A stretch of 64,000 bases of DNA from Brevibacterium picturae (GCF_900105045.1 NZ_LT629739.1:3348001-3412000), one strand, 5' to 3'. Positions 17,674 to 27,396 are shown, counted from the first letter of the stretch. A program made the numbers and translations. Notes: generated by a model from the sequence alone, not told the origin.

Positions 17674-18900
17674 ATGTCTCAGATATCCCAACCGCGCCCC
17701 GACGGCGTCGCGCTCCCAGAAGGACCAGACGTGATCAGCTCTGCAATCGCTGAGATCGGTGCAGAGCTCATCGATTTCCGCCGCGACATCCATGCGCACC
17801 CGGAACTGTCCTTCCAGGAGTTCGACACCACGGACAAGATCGTCCGTCGGCTGCAGGCCGCCGGTCTGGAACCTCGGCGGCTCGAGGGCACAGGCGTCGT
17901 CTGCGACGTCGGCGAGGGACTGATCGCCGTTGGCCTGCGTGCCGACATCGACGCTCTACCCATCGACGACCTCATCGATGAGGACTTCGCCTCCACCGTG
18001 CCCGGCGTCGCCCACGCCTGCGGCCACGACGTGCACCTGACCGGCCTCGTCGGCGCCGCCATCGCCTTGCAGCGACTCCACGAATCCACCCTCGGCGGAC
18101 TCGGCGGACGTGTGCGGCTCATCTTCCAGCCCGGCGAGGAAGTCACCCCGGGCGGTGCCCTGCGCATCATCTCCCAGGGCGTCCTCGACGATGTCCCCGA
18201 GGTCTACGCCCTCCACTGCGACCCCAACGTCGACGTCGGCAAAATCGGTTCGCGCATCGGGGCCATCACCGCGGCCGGCGACACCGTCATCATCCGCCTC
18301 TCCGGTCACGGCGGACACACCTCACGACCCCACCTGACCGAGGACCTCGTCTACGCCTTGGGCAAACTCGCCACCGACCTGCCCTCGACGCTGGGCCGAC
18401 TCATCGACCCGCGCCACGCAATCTCCCTCGTGTGGGGCGAGATCAGCGCCGGCCACGCGGCCAATGTCGTCCCCAGCGAAGGGATCCTGCGTGGGACCCT
18501 GCGCTGCCTCGACGTCGACGGCTGGAACCAGGTCGCCGAGGTGCTCCCCGAGCTGGTCGAGAGGATCGCCGGCCCGTACGGGGTCGACGTCGACCTCGAC
18601 CATCGCCGAGGTGTCCCGCCGGTGGTCAACACAGAAGACCAGGTCGCGCTCATCGAATCCGCAGTCCGCGGCGAACTCGGCGAGAACTCCGTCCAACTGA
18701 CCCCGCAGTCCATGGGCGGAGAGGACTTCGCCTGGTACCTCACGCACTGTCCCGGAGCGCTGGTGCGCATGGGCACCCGCACCCCCGGGGGCACGACCTA
18801 CGACATCCACCAGGGCGATCTGCTCATCGATGAGGGCAGCGTTGAGATCGCCGCCCGCATCTTCACCGCGACCGCGCTGAAGGTCCTGCAGAGGAACTGA
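17674..18900 (+). CDS. M20-family amidohydrolase/peptidase
   Basis: This metal-dependent hydrolase resembles N-acyl-amino-acid or hippurate amidohydrolases. It begins with the M20 signature FRRDIHAHPELSFQEF, has the metal residues in LRADIDALP and HACGHDVHLTG, LIFQPGEEVTPGGA with the catalytic Glu pair, and SMGGEDFAWYL near the end. Two starts are reasonable: ATG 17674, eight bases after TAGCAT (near-leaderless), giving 408 residues; or GTG 17731 behind AGAAGGA, giving 389 residues and beginning at ISSAIAEIG. The earlier stretch has rare codons, so the shorter form may be the real one. It stands alone in front of the BMP lipoprotein, with 78 bases between them. Confidence 0.9.
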   Translation: MSQISQPRPDGVALPEGPDVISSAIAEIGAELIDFRRDIHAHPELSFQEFDTTDKIVRRLQAAGLEPRRLEGTGVVCDVGEGLIAVGLRADIDALPIDDLIDEDFASTVPGVAHACGHDVHLTGLVGAAIALQRLHESTLGGLGGRVRLIFQPGEEVTPGGALRIISQGVLDDVPEVYALHCDPNVDVGKIGSRIGAITAAGDTVIIRLSGHGGHTSRPHLTEDLVYALGKLATDLPSTLGRLIDPRHAISLVWGEISAGHAANVVPSEGILRGTLRCLDVDGWNQVAEVLPELVERIAGPYGVDVDLDHRRGVPPVVNTEDQVALIESAVRGELGENSVQLTPQSMGGEDFAWYLTHCPGALVRMGTRTPGGTTYDIHQGDLLIDEGSVEIAARIFTATALKVLQRN

Positions 18901-18910
18901 GGCTGCATCC

Positions 18911-18946
18911 GGAACTGTCACTCCACTGGGAACCGACACTCCATCG
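18911..18946 (+). repeat. Two imperfect 18-bp tandem repeats
   Basis: GGAACTGTCACTCCACTG is followed directly by GGAACCGACACTCCATCG (13 of 18 identical), and a decayed third copy may follow. They lie just behind the M20 stop. No function is apparent. Confidence 0.5.
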
Positions 18947-18978
18947 GGGACTCAGACTGAACCGATAATCTTGGAGAC

Positions 18979-20124
18979 ATGAGAGTGAAGGTCATGAGCA
19001 CGGTGCTGGGCGCCGGCTTCAGCGCATTGAGTCTGGTGGCCCTGAGCGCCTGCTCGATCACGGCTCCCGAACCCCTCGAAGACGCCACACTCGGATGCAT
19101 GATCTCGGCTCCTGCGGGATTCGACGATCACTCGGCCGGGGCTCTGACCCTGGCGGAGACGGAGCTGGCACGTTCGGCGGGACTGTTCTCCGCGACCTCG
19201 AGTCAGCGGGTCTCGAACTCAGCGACCACCTCGGCGGCTCTGAAGCGGATGAGCGATCAGGACTGCGCACTGACGACGGTGCTCGGACCGGGCGGGGCCG
19301 ACGAACTCGGTGCCCACGCCAGAAGCAACCCCGACGACATCTTCCTGGGGGTCGCCAGTGGGCACAAGGACTTCCCGGACAATGTGCTCAGCATCGATTT
19401 CGACCTCGTGCCGCCGGCCTTCATCGCCGGATACATCGCCGCGACCGCAAGCGAAACCGGGGAAGTCGGGGCGCTCGTGTCCCAGGGGTTCCCGCAGGCC
19501 GAGGAGATCCTCTCCGCATTCGACGCCGGAGTCGACCTCTACAACGACGAAGCCGACGACGACGTTGACGGGGTGAAGTCCCACCGCGAGTCCGCGGTCG
19601 ATGGACGGACCGTGGCAGACACCCGCGACGAGGGACGGGCATTCTTCGAATCGGCCCATGACTCGGACGTCGATGTGCTTGTGCCCTTCGGATCGGCGGC
19701 AGCGATGGGCGTGGTCACTGCCGCGACGGACACGCTGCAGTCGCTGCGCATCCAAGAGCCTGAAGAAGACGGCGACGAGGAGAGGATCCTGCCGAAGATC
19801 ATCTGGTACGGAGCCTCCGGTGCTTTCAGCGACACGATCATTGCCACGATCGAGCCGAACATCCGTCGGGGCCTGCGCAGCATGTTTGCCGAATGGCCGC
19901 AGAGCAAGAATCCCGATGAAGTTCCCGAGGCGTCGAAGAAGGACCCCGTCGATATGGGCGGGTTCCTCGTCACCGACCGTCACTACAAGGGCACGATCGA
20001 CAACGGCGGGGTGGGGATCGCCGCCGAGGACGGTTTCCTCAGCCGAGTCTCCGATGCGGGCCGCAGCATCACCGATCTGCGGGAGAGGATCAAGAGCGGG
20101 GACATCGATCCGGACAAATCCTGA
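18979..20124 (+). CDS. BMP-family substrate-binding lipoprotein
   Basis: This 381-residue lipoprotein has a signal peptide ending in the lipobox LSAC (Cys about 25). The mature part begins GCMISAPAGFDDHSAG, which matches the start of BMP/Med periplasmic-binding domains (normally GxxDDxSFN). It continues with DNVLSIDFDLVPPAFIAGYIAA and a C-terminal KIIWYGASGAFSDTIIATIEPN part, in the order of BMP binding proteins for purine nucleosides. No ABC permease or ATPase gene accompanies it. It sits 72 bases before adenosine deaminase, which supports a purine nucleoside ligand. The long acidic insertion at about 195-205 is unusual. TAATCT seven bases before the ATG indicates a leaderless start. Confidence 0.78.
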   Translation: MRVKVMSTVLGAGFSALSLVALSACSITAPEPLEDATLGCMISAPAGFDDHSAGALTLAETELARSAGLFSATSSQRVSNSATTSAALKRMSDQDCALTTVLGPGGADELGAHARSNPDDIFLGVASGHKDFPDNVLSIDFDLVPPAFIAGYIAATASETGEVGALVSQGFPQAEEILSAFDAGVDLYNDEADDDVDGVKSHRESAVDGRTVADTRDEGRAFFESAHDSDVDVLVPFGSAAAMGVVTAATDTLQSLRIQEPEEDGDEERILPKIIWYGASGAFSDTIIATIEPNIRRGLRSMFAEWPQSKNPDEVPEASKKDPVDMGGFLVTDRHYKGTIDNGGVGIAAEDGFLSRVSDAGRSITDLRERIKSGDIDPDKS

Positions 20125-20196
20125 GCGGACCGCGACATCGCCGGTGTCCGCCGGTTCTTCCATCGTTCTCGCACACTGATCCGATAAGCTGAGCGG

Positions 20197-21303
20197 GTGT
20201 TGAATAACCCCGCCGGAGTCGCAGCAGACGACCCGATCCTGCAGTTGCCCAAAGTCGCCCTCCACGATCACCTCGACGGTGGCCTGCGCCCCGCCACGAT
20301 GATCGAACTGGCCGCATCGATCGGCCATGAACTGCCCGCCACCGAACCGGAGGCGCTGGCGAAGTGGTATCACGATTCCGCGAGTTCCGGTGATCTGGTT
20401 CGCTACCTCGAGACGTTCTCCCACACGGTTGCCGTGATGCAGAGTCGTGAGGGCCTGATGCGGGTGGCCAAGGAATGGGTGCTCGACCAGGTGGCCGACG
20501 GCGTGTTCTATGCAGAGGCCCGTTGGGCTCCGGAACAGCACCTGGAAGGCGGGCTTGAACTCGACGAGGTCGTCGAAGCCGTCCAGGAAGGACTCGAAGC
20601 CGGAGTCATCGAAGCCTCGGCCGACGGCAAGTTCATCCGTGTCGGTCAGATCATCACAGCTATGCGCCAGGCGGATAACTCCCTGGCCATTGCGGAATTG
20701 GCGATCAGGCACAGGGAGAAGGGATCTGAATCCGGAGTCGTCGGCTTCGACATCGCCGGTCCGGAGAACGGATTCCCGCCCTCGGCGCATCTGTCGGCGT
20801 TCAACGCACTCCACCAGGCCTATGTGCCCGTCACGATTCACGCCGGAGAAGCCGCCGGCAAGCAATCGATCCACGAAGCACTGACCATCTGCCATGCCCA
20901 GCGCATCGGCCACGGTGCTCGCATCGTCGAGGACATGGACATCGTCGAAGGCGAGGGACAGCTGGGCAGCCTGGCCGCTTGGGTCCTCGATCAGCAGATT
21001 CCACTCGAGCTGTGCCCCAGTTCCAATCTGCAGACCGACATCGGCGGCACCATCGCCTCCCACCCCATTACGGGGCTCAAGGATCTGGGTTTCGCCGTCA
21101 CCATCAACCCGGACAACCGGCTGATGTCGGCGACGTCGGTCACGCGTGAGATGCGCCTGCTCGTCGATGAGGCCGGCTGGACCCAGACCGACCTCGAATG
21201 GGCCACCGTCAACGCGGTCACCGCAGCGTTCCTGCCCCTCGACGTGCGTGAACGCATGCTCGACGAGATCCTCATTCCAGGGTTCTCCCGGGTGAACATT
21301 TGA
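20197..21303 (+). CDS. add: Adenosine deaminase
   Basis: This 368-residue zinc enzyme deaminates adenosine or deoxyadenosine to inosine forms. The zinc motif HDHLDGG is near residue 23, followed by HAGEAAG (about 212), RIGHGARI (about 231) and the C-terminal metal motif NPDNRLMS, where NTDDP is classical; actinobacterial ADA often has NTDN. CPSSNLQT precedes it. The start is a GTG six bases after TAAGCT, so the message is likely leaderless. Its 3' end overlaps the next gene as TTGA. It follows a BMP lipoprotein gene, suggesting nucleoside salvage. Confidence 0.94.
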   Translation: MLNNPAGVAADDPILQLPKVALHDHLDGGLRPATMIELAASIGHELPATEPEALAKWYHDSASSGDLVRYLETFSHTVAVMQSREGLMRVAKEWVLDQVADGVFYAEARWAPEQHLEGGLELDEVVEAVQEGLEAGVIEASADGKFIRVGQIITAMRQADNSLAIAELAIRHREKGSESGVVGFDIAGPENGFPPSAHLSAFNALHQAYVPVTIHAGEAAGKQSIHEALTICHAQRIGHGARIVEDMDIVEGEGQLGSLAAWVLDQQIPLELCPSSNLQTDIGGTIASHPITGLKDLGFAVTINPDNRLMSATSVTREMRLLVDEAGWTQTDLEWATVNAVTAAFLPLDVRERMLDEILIPGFSRVNI

Positions 21304-21701
21304 GTTCACAGGACGAGCACGGCGTTGTCACTCCACGAGCGATGCTGCTGGTCGTCGTCGTTCTCGGGATCCAGGTGCTGGCCCTCCTCGGGTCGGCCCT
21401 GTCGTTCATCATCACCGCCTTCAGCGCGGGCTCCCTCGCCGGATCTCTGCTGGGCCTGGCCGTCATGTTCCTCATCTTCGCCGCCGGTGTGGCCGCTGCT
21501 GCACGGGGATCGTGGAAACTGCATCGTTGGGCACGGCCCGCAGCGATCGCCTTCGAACTGCTCGTCATCGTCTTTGCCTTCAGCGTCATCGCCGGGTCCC
21601 TGTGGCTCGGTCTGGCGTGCCTGGTCACAGCGATTGCGGTGCTGCTGGGGTACTTTCTGCCCCCGGTCGTCGACGCCTACAATCGGGCGCTCGAGGGCTG
21701 A
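21300..21701 (+). CDS. Small four-helix membrane protein
   Basis: This 133-residue protein has four membrane helices at about 14-37, 40-62, 74-97 and 100-120. The TTG start overlaps the adenosine deaminase stop (TTGA) and has GGTGA four bases upstream; an ATG at 21342 would give a shorter protein without the hydrophilic head. I do not recognise a family. It may share the deaminase message by translational coupling. Confidence 0.7.
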   Translation: MSSQDEHGVVTPRAMLLVVVVLGIQVLALLGSALSFIITAFSAGSLAGSLLGLAVMFLIFAAGVAAAARGSWKLHRWARPAAIAFELLVIVFAFSVIAGSLWLGLACLVTAIAVLLGYFLPPVVDAYNRALEG

Positions 21702-21725
21702 AGCGGCTCGCGGCTGATGTTGCCG

Positions 21726-22955
21726 TCAGGCCTCAGGCGGCTCCCACCTCTGCACGCTGGCGGCCTGGGCGGCCGTGAACCTCGATGGCACGGCGGTGAA
21801 GACCGCATCGCGGAGTCCAGAGAGCAGCGGGGACCGCATCTGGAAGACGGCGCCGAGTGCGCGTGACTTCGCCGCGATCGACTGACTGCGCTTCTTCCGC
21901 AGATGGTCGTAGCGGCGCAGCTGAGAGTCGACCTCAGCCGCGGTGCCCGTGTCCGCTGCGTCCGCGGAATCCGTGAAGTTCGTCGAGGTCTCGATCACCG
22001 GTTTCAGGAGCGCAGACAGTGTTGCGGCGTCCTCGAGTGCCTGTCCGCCGCCCTGCCCCAGGTTGGGAGTCATCGCATGCGCGGCGTCGCCGAGGAGGAC
22101 GATCCGTCCGCGATGAAAGGTCGACAGGGGTGTGGCCAGGTCTGAGATCGCGGTGCGTCTGATGCCTGCCGCAGGTGTGGCCGCTATCAGTTCGGTGATC
22201 GGTGCGTGCCAGGTGGAGAACAGGTCGCGCACCGTGGCCTTCTCATCGGCGAAACTCGCATCCTCGGGCATGTTCGCCACTGCGAACCAGTACACGCGCC
22301 CGTCCATGAGCGGGGCGATGCCGAAGCGCAGGCCTCGTCCCACGGTCTCACCAGCGGCACCAGCGAGGTCGACCGAGCGCTCGGTGATCCCGCGCCAAGC
22401 TGAATAGCCCGAGTAGCGTGGTCCGACTCCGGGTTCGACGGTTTCCCTCACCCGGCTGTTGAGTCCGTCGGCGCCGATCACAAGATCGAACCGCTCCAGA
22501 GATTCCGGCTGAGATCCCACCGACGCCTGAGACGAGTCCGCTTCGACTCCAGTCCGGATCGTCACCGTTCCGTCGATGCTCGCCGAGGTGACCTCCGCGG
22601 AGGTGCGCACCGTCGTCTCCTCGAGGGCGTCGAGCAGAACGCGATGCAGATCGGTTCGGTCGACGATGCGCAGCTCGCCGACGCTGTAGCTGGGAATCTG
22701 CGCAATCCAGCGTCCATCGGGTCGTCGCTGGCCCGCGCCGAAGGACTCGGCCTGCTTGTCCGTGATCGCCGCGAACTGAGGTCCGAGTCCCAATGATTCG
22801 AGGGCCCTGAGCCCATTGGCGAAGACGGACAGACCCGAACCGCCAGCACGCACCTCGGCGGCCCTTTCGAACACAGTGACCTCTGCCCCGACGCGCTGGA
22901 GACCGACGGCGATTGACAGTCCGCCGATACCGGCTCCGACGATCGCGATTCTCAT
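21726..22955 (-). CDS. FAD-dependent aromatic-ring monooxygenase
   Basis: This 409-residue flavoprotein belongs to the PHBH-fold monooxygenases. The N-terminus has the dinucleotide motif IAIVGAGIGGLSIAVGLQRVG and ERAAEVRAGGSGL. DLVIGADGLNSRVR (about 175) and the second FAD motif GDAAHAMTPNLGQGGGQALEDA (about 300) follow, in the expected order. It probably hydroxylates an aromatic compound such as a 6-hydroxynicotinate- or salicylate-like substrate; the substrate cannot be read from sequence. The start has GGGAGGA upstream. It follows a lipoprotein gene by 39 bases and probably shares its transcript. Confidence 0.85.
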   Translation of the reverse strand: MRIAIVGAGIGGLSIAVGLQRVGAEVTVFERAAEVRAGGSGLSVFANGLRALESLGLGPQFAAITDKQAESFGAGQRRPDGRWIAQIPSYSVGELRIVDRTDLHRVLLDALEETTVRTSAEVTSASIDGTVTIRTGVEADSSQASVGSQPESLERFDLVIGADGLNSRVRETVEPGVGPRYSGYSAWRGITERSVDLAGAAGETVGRGLRFGIAPLMDGRVYWFAVANMPEDASFADEKATVRDLFSTWHAPITELIAATPAAGIRRTAISDLATPLSTFHRGRIVLLGDAAHAMTPNLGQGGGQALEDAATLSALLKPVIETSTNFTDSADAADTGTAAEVDSQLRRYDHLRKKRSQSIAAKSRALGAVFQMRSPLLSGLRDAVFTAVPSRFTAAQAASVQRWEPPEA

Positions 22956-22994
22956 GGGGTTCGGTCCTCCCTCGCGAGATTCGAGGTGTGTGGT

Positions 22995-23708
22995 CTACTG
23001 CTGAAGGTACTCGCCGCAGGCCTCGGTGAGGAAGTCACCGGCGACTCCGCCCTCTTTGTTGAGGCTGATCGCGGTCTTCTGAATGCCCCACCAGACCTGG
23101 GGCGAACCGCCCCACTGCTGCCGGAAGTCTTCGCGTTTGTCCGGGTCGTCTGCCAGGTCCTGCGCAGCCAGCGAGATCCGTTCCTGAGCATCATCGGCCG
23201 TGCACCGGGCTTCGTCATCGGGGCCCTTCGGATCGAGCTCCGGAATCTCATCGGAGTTCTTCGTCGTCAGAGTGTATGCGGACCCGCCGACTTCTTCGAC
23301 GGTGAAGGTTCCCTGGATGAGCAGGAAGGGCGACTTCTCGGCGTCGACGTTCTCGGCGTCGACGGTGACACTGACACTGTCCGGGGTATCGGCGGTGACG
23401 GTGGCGTCGCCGGAATCGGGGACGTCGGGATTGGCTGTGTGGACATAGACCTTGAGGTAGGCCTCGGACTTGTTCTGGGCCGCCTCGGCGAGGCCCTGCC
23501 ACAGGGGATCGGCATCCTTCGCGCCGCCGGGGGAGGAGTCGACGACGGAGATCTCCGGCGCGTCATCCGGGGTCTCGATCGGAGTGACCTCCTCCTTGCT
23601 CACGGAGGGGCGTTCTTCGGGGCGCGTCTCCTCCGAGGTGGGAACACATGCTGTCATCGTGGCCAGCACTGCGGCGGTGGTCAGGAGGGCAAGTGAGCGA
23701 ATTCGCAT
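22995..23708 (-). CDS. Lipoprotein of unknown function
   Basis: This 237-residue secreted lipoprotein begins MRIRSLALLTTAAVLATMTAC; the lipobox is TMTAC with Cys 21. A Glu/Pro/Thr-rich linker (about 25-50) leads to a folded part with YLKVYVHTANP and FLLIQGTFTVEEV. Cysteines near residues 165 and 232 could form a disulfide. GAGGAACC precedes the ATG. I do not recognise the family; the gene lies just upstream of the monooxygenase and may be cotranscribed. Confidence 0.75.
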   Translation of the reverse strand: MRIRSLALLTTAAVLATMTACVPTSEETRPEERPSVSKEEVTPIETPDDAPEISVVDSSPGGAKDADPLWQGLAEAAQNKSEAYLKVYVHTANPDVPDSGDATVTADTPDSVSVTVDAENVDAEKSPFLLIQGTFTVEEVGGSAYTLTTKNSDEIPELDPKGPDDEARCTADDAQERISLAAQDLADDPDKREDFRQQWGGSPQVWWGIQKTAISLNKEGGVAGDFLTEACGEYLQQ

Positions 23709-23841
23709 GGTTCCTCGAGGGGTGGTCGACTTGGCGGTGTGCGGGCCTGGGACCCGATCTCGCCTTCTAGCCTAATCCGAGAGACTGCGGTGGACTCGGT
23801 GGACGCGCTGATCCGGGCCCGATTGCTCGGTTCGCGTGTGA

Positions 23842-24528
23842 CTACTCGACGCGGGTCGGCATGAGCTCGCTCAGGCTGGACTTCTGCGCTCCGGATTCGT
23901 CGAAGTTGCCCTCGTCGAGCCACTGCACATAGGTCGCGCGTAGGCTGGGCCATTCGCTGTCGATGATTGAGAACCATGCGGTGTCGCGATTGCGACCCTT
24001 GACCACGAGGTGCTGCCTGAAGAGGCCCTCGAATGTGAAGCCGAAGCGGGTCGCTGCCTTCTTCGACGGGAGGTTCTCGTTGTCGCACTTCCATTCGAAG
24101 CGCCTGTAGCCGCTGGCGAAGGCAAGGTCGGCGAAGAGGAAGAGTGCTTCGGTGGCTCCGCGAGTGCGTGACAGCGCCGGGCCCCACAGGATGTTGCCGA
24201 TCTCGATGACCCCGTTGACCGCGTCGATGCGCATGAGCGCCTGTCGGCCCTCGGCTCGTCCGGTGCTGCGATCGACCACGGCGAAGTACAGGGGATCGGG
24301 TGACTCGGATGCCGTGGTCATCCACGCATCGAAGTCATCGCGTTCGGTCTGCGGAGTCTGCGGCAGGTACCGGAAACGCTTGCCCGATCCCTCCGCTGAG
24401 GCTGCTGTGAAGAGCGAATCGGAGTGCCGCCTGGCATCGAGCGGTTCGAGGTCGACATAGCGACCGTGGATCGTCTCCCGCCGAGGTGGCGCCACCCCGG
24501 CCCAATCGGTGAGGTTCGCGTCGGTCAT
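23842..24528 (-). CDS. GNAT-family N-acetyltransferase (RimJ/RimL type)
   Basis: This 228-residue protein resembles RimJ/RimL-type GNAT acetyltransferases. YVDLEPLDARRHSDSLFTAA is the typical N-terminal half, and GNILWGPALSRTRGATEALFL is the acetyl-CoA pyrophosphate-binding region (RxxGxxT-like). KCDNENLPSKKAATRFGFTFEG is the usual C-terminal motif. The target could be an N-terminal amine or a small molecule. It has a GAGAAGGAG site and follows the MarR gene by 78 bases. Confidence 0.88.
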   Translation of the reverse strand: MTDANLTDWAGVAPPRRETIHGRYVDLEPLDARRHSDSLFTAASAEGSGKRFRYLPQTPQTERDDFDAWMTTASESPDPLYFAVVDRSTGRAEGRQALMRIDAVNGVIEIGNILWGPALSRTRGATEALFLFADLAFASGYRRFEWKCDNENLPSKKAATRFGFTFEGLFRQHLVVKGRNRDTAWFSIIDSEWPSLRATYVQWLDEGNFDESGAQKSSLSELMPTRVE

Positions 24529-24606
24529 GGCTTCTCCTTCTCGTTCTTCGTCGAACTCTTCCTGCAGTCGGTCTGCGCCTGCCCGGGTTCGCCTCGTGAC
24601 TGGGGC

Positions 24607-25101
24607 TCAGTTCTCGTCGGCGTCGAATCCGGTCGAGAGCTGGCGCAGCAGGGATGCGAGCTTGCGGCGTCCTGCCGGAGTCAGGTCGCCGAGGATTTCG
24701 CGCTCCTTGACCAGCAGATCGGCCAGCGCCGAGTCGACCGTGGCGCGACCGTCGGCGGTCAAACGCACGAGCACACCTCGGCGATCACCGGGGTCGGGCA
24801 GTCGCTCGACCCATCCGGCGGTGACGAGCCGGTCGATGCGGTTGGTCATCGTGCCGCTGGTGACCAGTGTCTCCTGCAGCAGAGTGGAGGGAGAGAGCTG
24901 ATAGGGCTCACCTGAACGGCGCAGCGCAGAGAGCACGTCGAATGCCCAGCCTTCGATGCCGTATTCGCTGAAGCTCGACTTCCGCGCCAGATCCAATTGG
25001 CGAGCCAGTCGGGAGACGCGGGAGAGTACTTCCATCGGAGAGACATCGAGGTCCGGGCGCTCGTGGCGCCACGCCGCGACAATCCGATCAACCTCGTCCA
25101 T
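24607..25101 (-). CDS. MarR-family transcriptional regulator
   Basis: This 164-residue protein has the winged helix-turn-helix of MarR: LSPSTLLQETLVTSGTMTNRIDRLVTAGWVERLPDPGDRRGVLVRLT, shown here in overlapping pieces such as TSGTMTNRIDRL and PGDRRGVLVRLT. The wing motif DxRxxxV is in PDPGDRRGVLV. TAAAAT lies six bases before the ATG, so the transcript is likely leaderless. A TCTTTG-N3-CAAAGA palindrome 28-42 bases upstream is a candidate operator. The likely target is the regulator itself with the downstream acetyltransferase; the divergent sucCD operon is 196 bases away. Confidence 0.9.
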   Translation of the reverse strand: MDEVDRIVAAWRHERPDLDVSPMEVLSRVSRLARQLDLARKSSFSEYGIEGWAFDVLSALRRSGEPYQLSPSTLLQETLVTSGTMTNRIDRLVTAGWVERLPDPGDRRGVLVRLTADGRATVDSALADLLVKEREILGDLTPAGRRKLASLLRQLSTGFDADEN

Positions 25102-25128
25102 GATCCGATTTTACGTCCAGATCAAGAT

Positions 25129-25143
25129 TCTTTGGCACAAAGA
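25129..25143. promoter_or_regulatory. Palindrome upstream of marR, candidate operator
   Basis: TCTTTG-GCA-CAAAGA is a perfect 6-3-6 inverted repeat, 28 bases from the MarR start, where a bound dimer would cover the likely -35 region. A further palindrome TCTCGAGA lies at 25151-25158. Confidence 0.45.
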
Positions 25144-25296
25144 TACTTTTTCTCGAGATATTTCTTACTCATCGGCTGATTTGGCCTGCACGTTTGGATG
25201 GACGGGGTCGATTGGGAATAAAGTGGTCATGGTTGTTGCATCCGTCAACGCACCTGCTGGGCCAAAAGACCCGGCAGTAGAAACGAAGGAATACAC

Positions 25297-26466
25297 GTGG
25301 ATCTTTTCGAGTATCAAGCACGTGACCTGTTCGAGAAGCACGGAGTACCCGTGCTCAAGGCTCAGGTCGCGACGACGCCAGAAGAAGCGAAGAAGGCAGC
25401 CGAAGAGCTCGGCGGCGGAGTAGTCGTCGTCAAGTCTCAGGTCAAGATGGGTGGCCGCGGCAAGGCCGGCGGCGTCAAGGTTGCGAAGAACCCAGAAGAA
25501 GCCGAAGCTCGCGCCAAGGACATCCTGGGTCTTGACATCAAGGGCCACATCACCGAAAAGGTGATGATCGCCGAAGGCGCAGACATCGCCGAAGAGTACT
25601 ACTTCTCGGTTCTCCTCGACCGATCCAACCGCACCTACTTGGCCATGTGCTCCAAGGAAGGCGGAGTGGAGATCGAGCAGCTCGCCGAGGAACGTCCGGA
25701 AGCGCTCGCCAAGATCCCAGTCTCCGCCCTCGACGGAATCAACGCAGCGAAGGCCGAGGAGATCGCCAAGGAAGCCGGATTCGACGCGGAGACCGCCGCC
25801 AAGGTGGCTCCGGTGCTGACCTCCCTGTGGACCGTCTTCGAGAAGGAAGACGCCTCCCTCGTCGAGGTCAACCCACTGGTCAAGACCGGTGCTGGTGACA
25901 TCATTGCACTCGACGGCAAGGTGTCACTCGATGAGAACGCCGACTTCCGTCACAAGGACCACGAGGAACTGCGCGATGACAGTGCAGAGAACCCCCTCGA
26001 AATCAAGGCCAAGAAGCTCGACCTCAACTACGTCAAGCTCGACGGACAGGTCGGAATCATCGGAAACGGTGCCGGACTCGTCATGTCGACCCTCGACGTC
26101 GTCGCCTACGCAGGTGAGAAGCACAGCAACGTCAAGCCTGCCAACTTCCTCGACATCGGAGGCGGTGCCTCCGCAGAGGTGATGGCCAACGGGCTCGATG
26201 TCATCCTCGGCGACGAGCAGGTCAAGTCCGTCTTCGTCAACGTCTTCGGCGGAATCACCGCCTGTGACGCAGTGGCAGACGGCATCGTCAAGGCTCTCGA
26301 GATCCTCGGCGACCAGGCGACAAAGCCGCTCGTCGTCCGCCTCGACGGAAACAACGTCGAAGAGGGACGGGCGATCCTCAAGGAAGCCGCGAACCCACTC
26401 GTCACTCTGACCGACACCATGGACGGTGGAGCCGACAAGGCCGCCGAACTGGCTGCTGCCAAGTAA
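25297..26466 (+). CDS. sucC: Succinyl-CoA ligase (ADP-forming), beta subunit
   Basis: This 389-residue protein begins [18 protein letters not shown], the family N-terminus, and contains the ATP-grasp stretch [23 protein letters not shown] and the C-terminal [15 protein letters not shown] with the substrate-specific loop. It forms the TCA-cycle enzyme with SucD. The start is a GTG behind GAAGGA. The gene for SucD follows after 18 bases. Confidence 0.97.
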   Translation: MDLFEYQARDLFEKHGVPVLKAQVATTPEEAKKAAEELGGGVVVVKSQVKMGGRGKAGGVKVAKNPEEAEARAKDILGLDIKGHITEKVMIAEGADIAEEYYFSVLLDRSNRTYLAMCSKEGGVEIEQLAEERPEALAKIPVSALDGINAAKAEEIAKEAGFDAETAAKVAPVLTSLWTVFEKEDASLVEVNPLVKTGAGDIIALDGKVSLDENADFRHKDHEELRDDSAENPLEIKAKKLDLNYVKLDGQVGIIGNGAGLVMSTLDVVAYAGEKHSNVKPANFLDIGGGASAEVMANGLDVILGDEQVKSVFVNVFGGITACDAVADGIVKALEILGDQATKPLVVRLDGNNVEEGRAILKEAANPLVTLTDTMDGGADKAAELAAAK

Positions 26467-26484
26467 GGAAAGGTCTTTACACAT

Positions 26485-27381
26485 ATGTCTATCTTCCTGA
26501 ATTCCGATTCGAAGATCATCGTCCAGGGCATCACCGGCGGCGAAGGAACCAAGCACACTGCGCGCATGCTCGCAGCGGGATCCAACGTTGTCGGCGGCGT
26601 CAACGCCAGCAAGGCCGGCACCACTGTCACGCACACCGGCAAGGACGGCAACGAGGTTGAGCTGCCCGTCTTCGGGTCGGTCTCCGAAGCGATGGAAGCC
26701 ACCGGTGCCGATGTCTCCGTGGCCTTCGTGCCGCCCGCATTCTCCAAGGATGCGGCAATCGAGGCCATCGACGCCAAGATCGGCCTGCTCGTCATCATCA
26801 CCGAGGGCATCCCGGTCCAGGACGCTGCCGAAGTCTGGGCACGTGCGCAGGCTGGCGACAATGCGACCCGCATCATAGGGCCCAACTGCCCGGGCATCAT
26901 CTCGCCGGAGGCTTCGCTGGCAGGCATCATCCCTGCCAACATCACCAAGAAGGGCAAGCTCGGACTGGTCTCCAAGTCCGGCACGCTGACCTACCAGATG
27001 ATGTACGAGCTGCGTGACCTCGGGTTCTCCACCGCCATCGGAATCGGTGGCGACCCGGTCATCGGCACCACGCACATCGATGCGCTCGAGGCTTTCGAGA
27101 ATGATCCCGAGACCGAAGCCATCGTCATGATCGGCGAGATCGGCGGAGACGCTGAAGAGCGTGCCGCTGCCTACATCAAGGACAACGTGTCGAAGCCGGT
27201 CGTCGGCTACGTTGCAGGCTTCACCGCTCCCGAGGGCAAGACCATGGGCCACGCCGGCGCCATCGTCTCCGGCTCCTCAGGAACCGCTGCGGCCAAGAAG
27301 GAAGCCCTCGAGGCTGCAGGCGTGAAGGTCGGCAAGACCCCGACCGAGACTGCTGACCTCATGCGCGACCTCCTCGCCTGA
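26485..27381 (+). CDS. sucD: Succinyl-CoA ligase (ADP-forming), alpha subunit
   Basis: This 298-residue protein has the CoA-binding Rossmann start [38 protein letters not shown] and the phosphohistidine loop [21 protein letters not shown], in which His of GHAGA is the phosphoryl-carrying residue. The start ATG follows a weak AAGGA site. It is the second gene of sucCD. Confidence 0.97.
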   Translation: MSIFLNSDSKIIVQGITGGEGTKHTARMLAAGSNVVGGVNASKAGTTVTHTGKDGNEVELPVFGSVSEAMEATGADVSVAFVPPAFSKDAAIEAIDAKIGLLVIITEGIPVQDAAEVWARAQAGDNATRIIGPNCPGIISPEASLAGIIPANITKKGKLGLVSKSGTLTYQMMYELRDLGFSTAIGIGGDPVIGTTHIDALEAFENDPETEAIVMIGEIGGDAEERAAAYIKDNVSKPVVGYVAGFTAPEGKTMGHAGAIVSGSSGTAAAKKEALEAAGVKVGKTPTETADLMRDLLA

Positions 27382-27396
27382 GTCTTCCTCACATAG

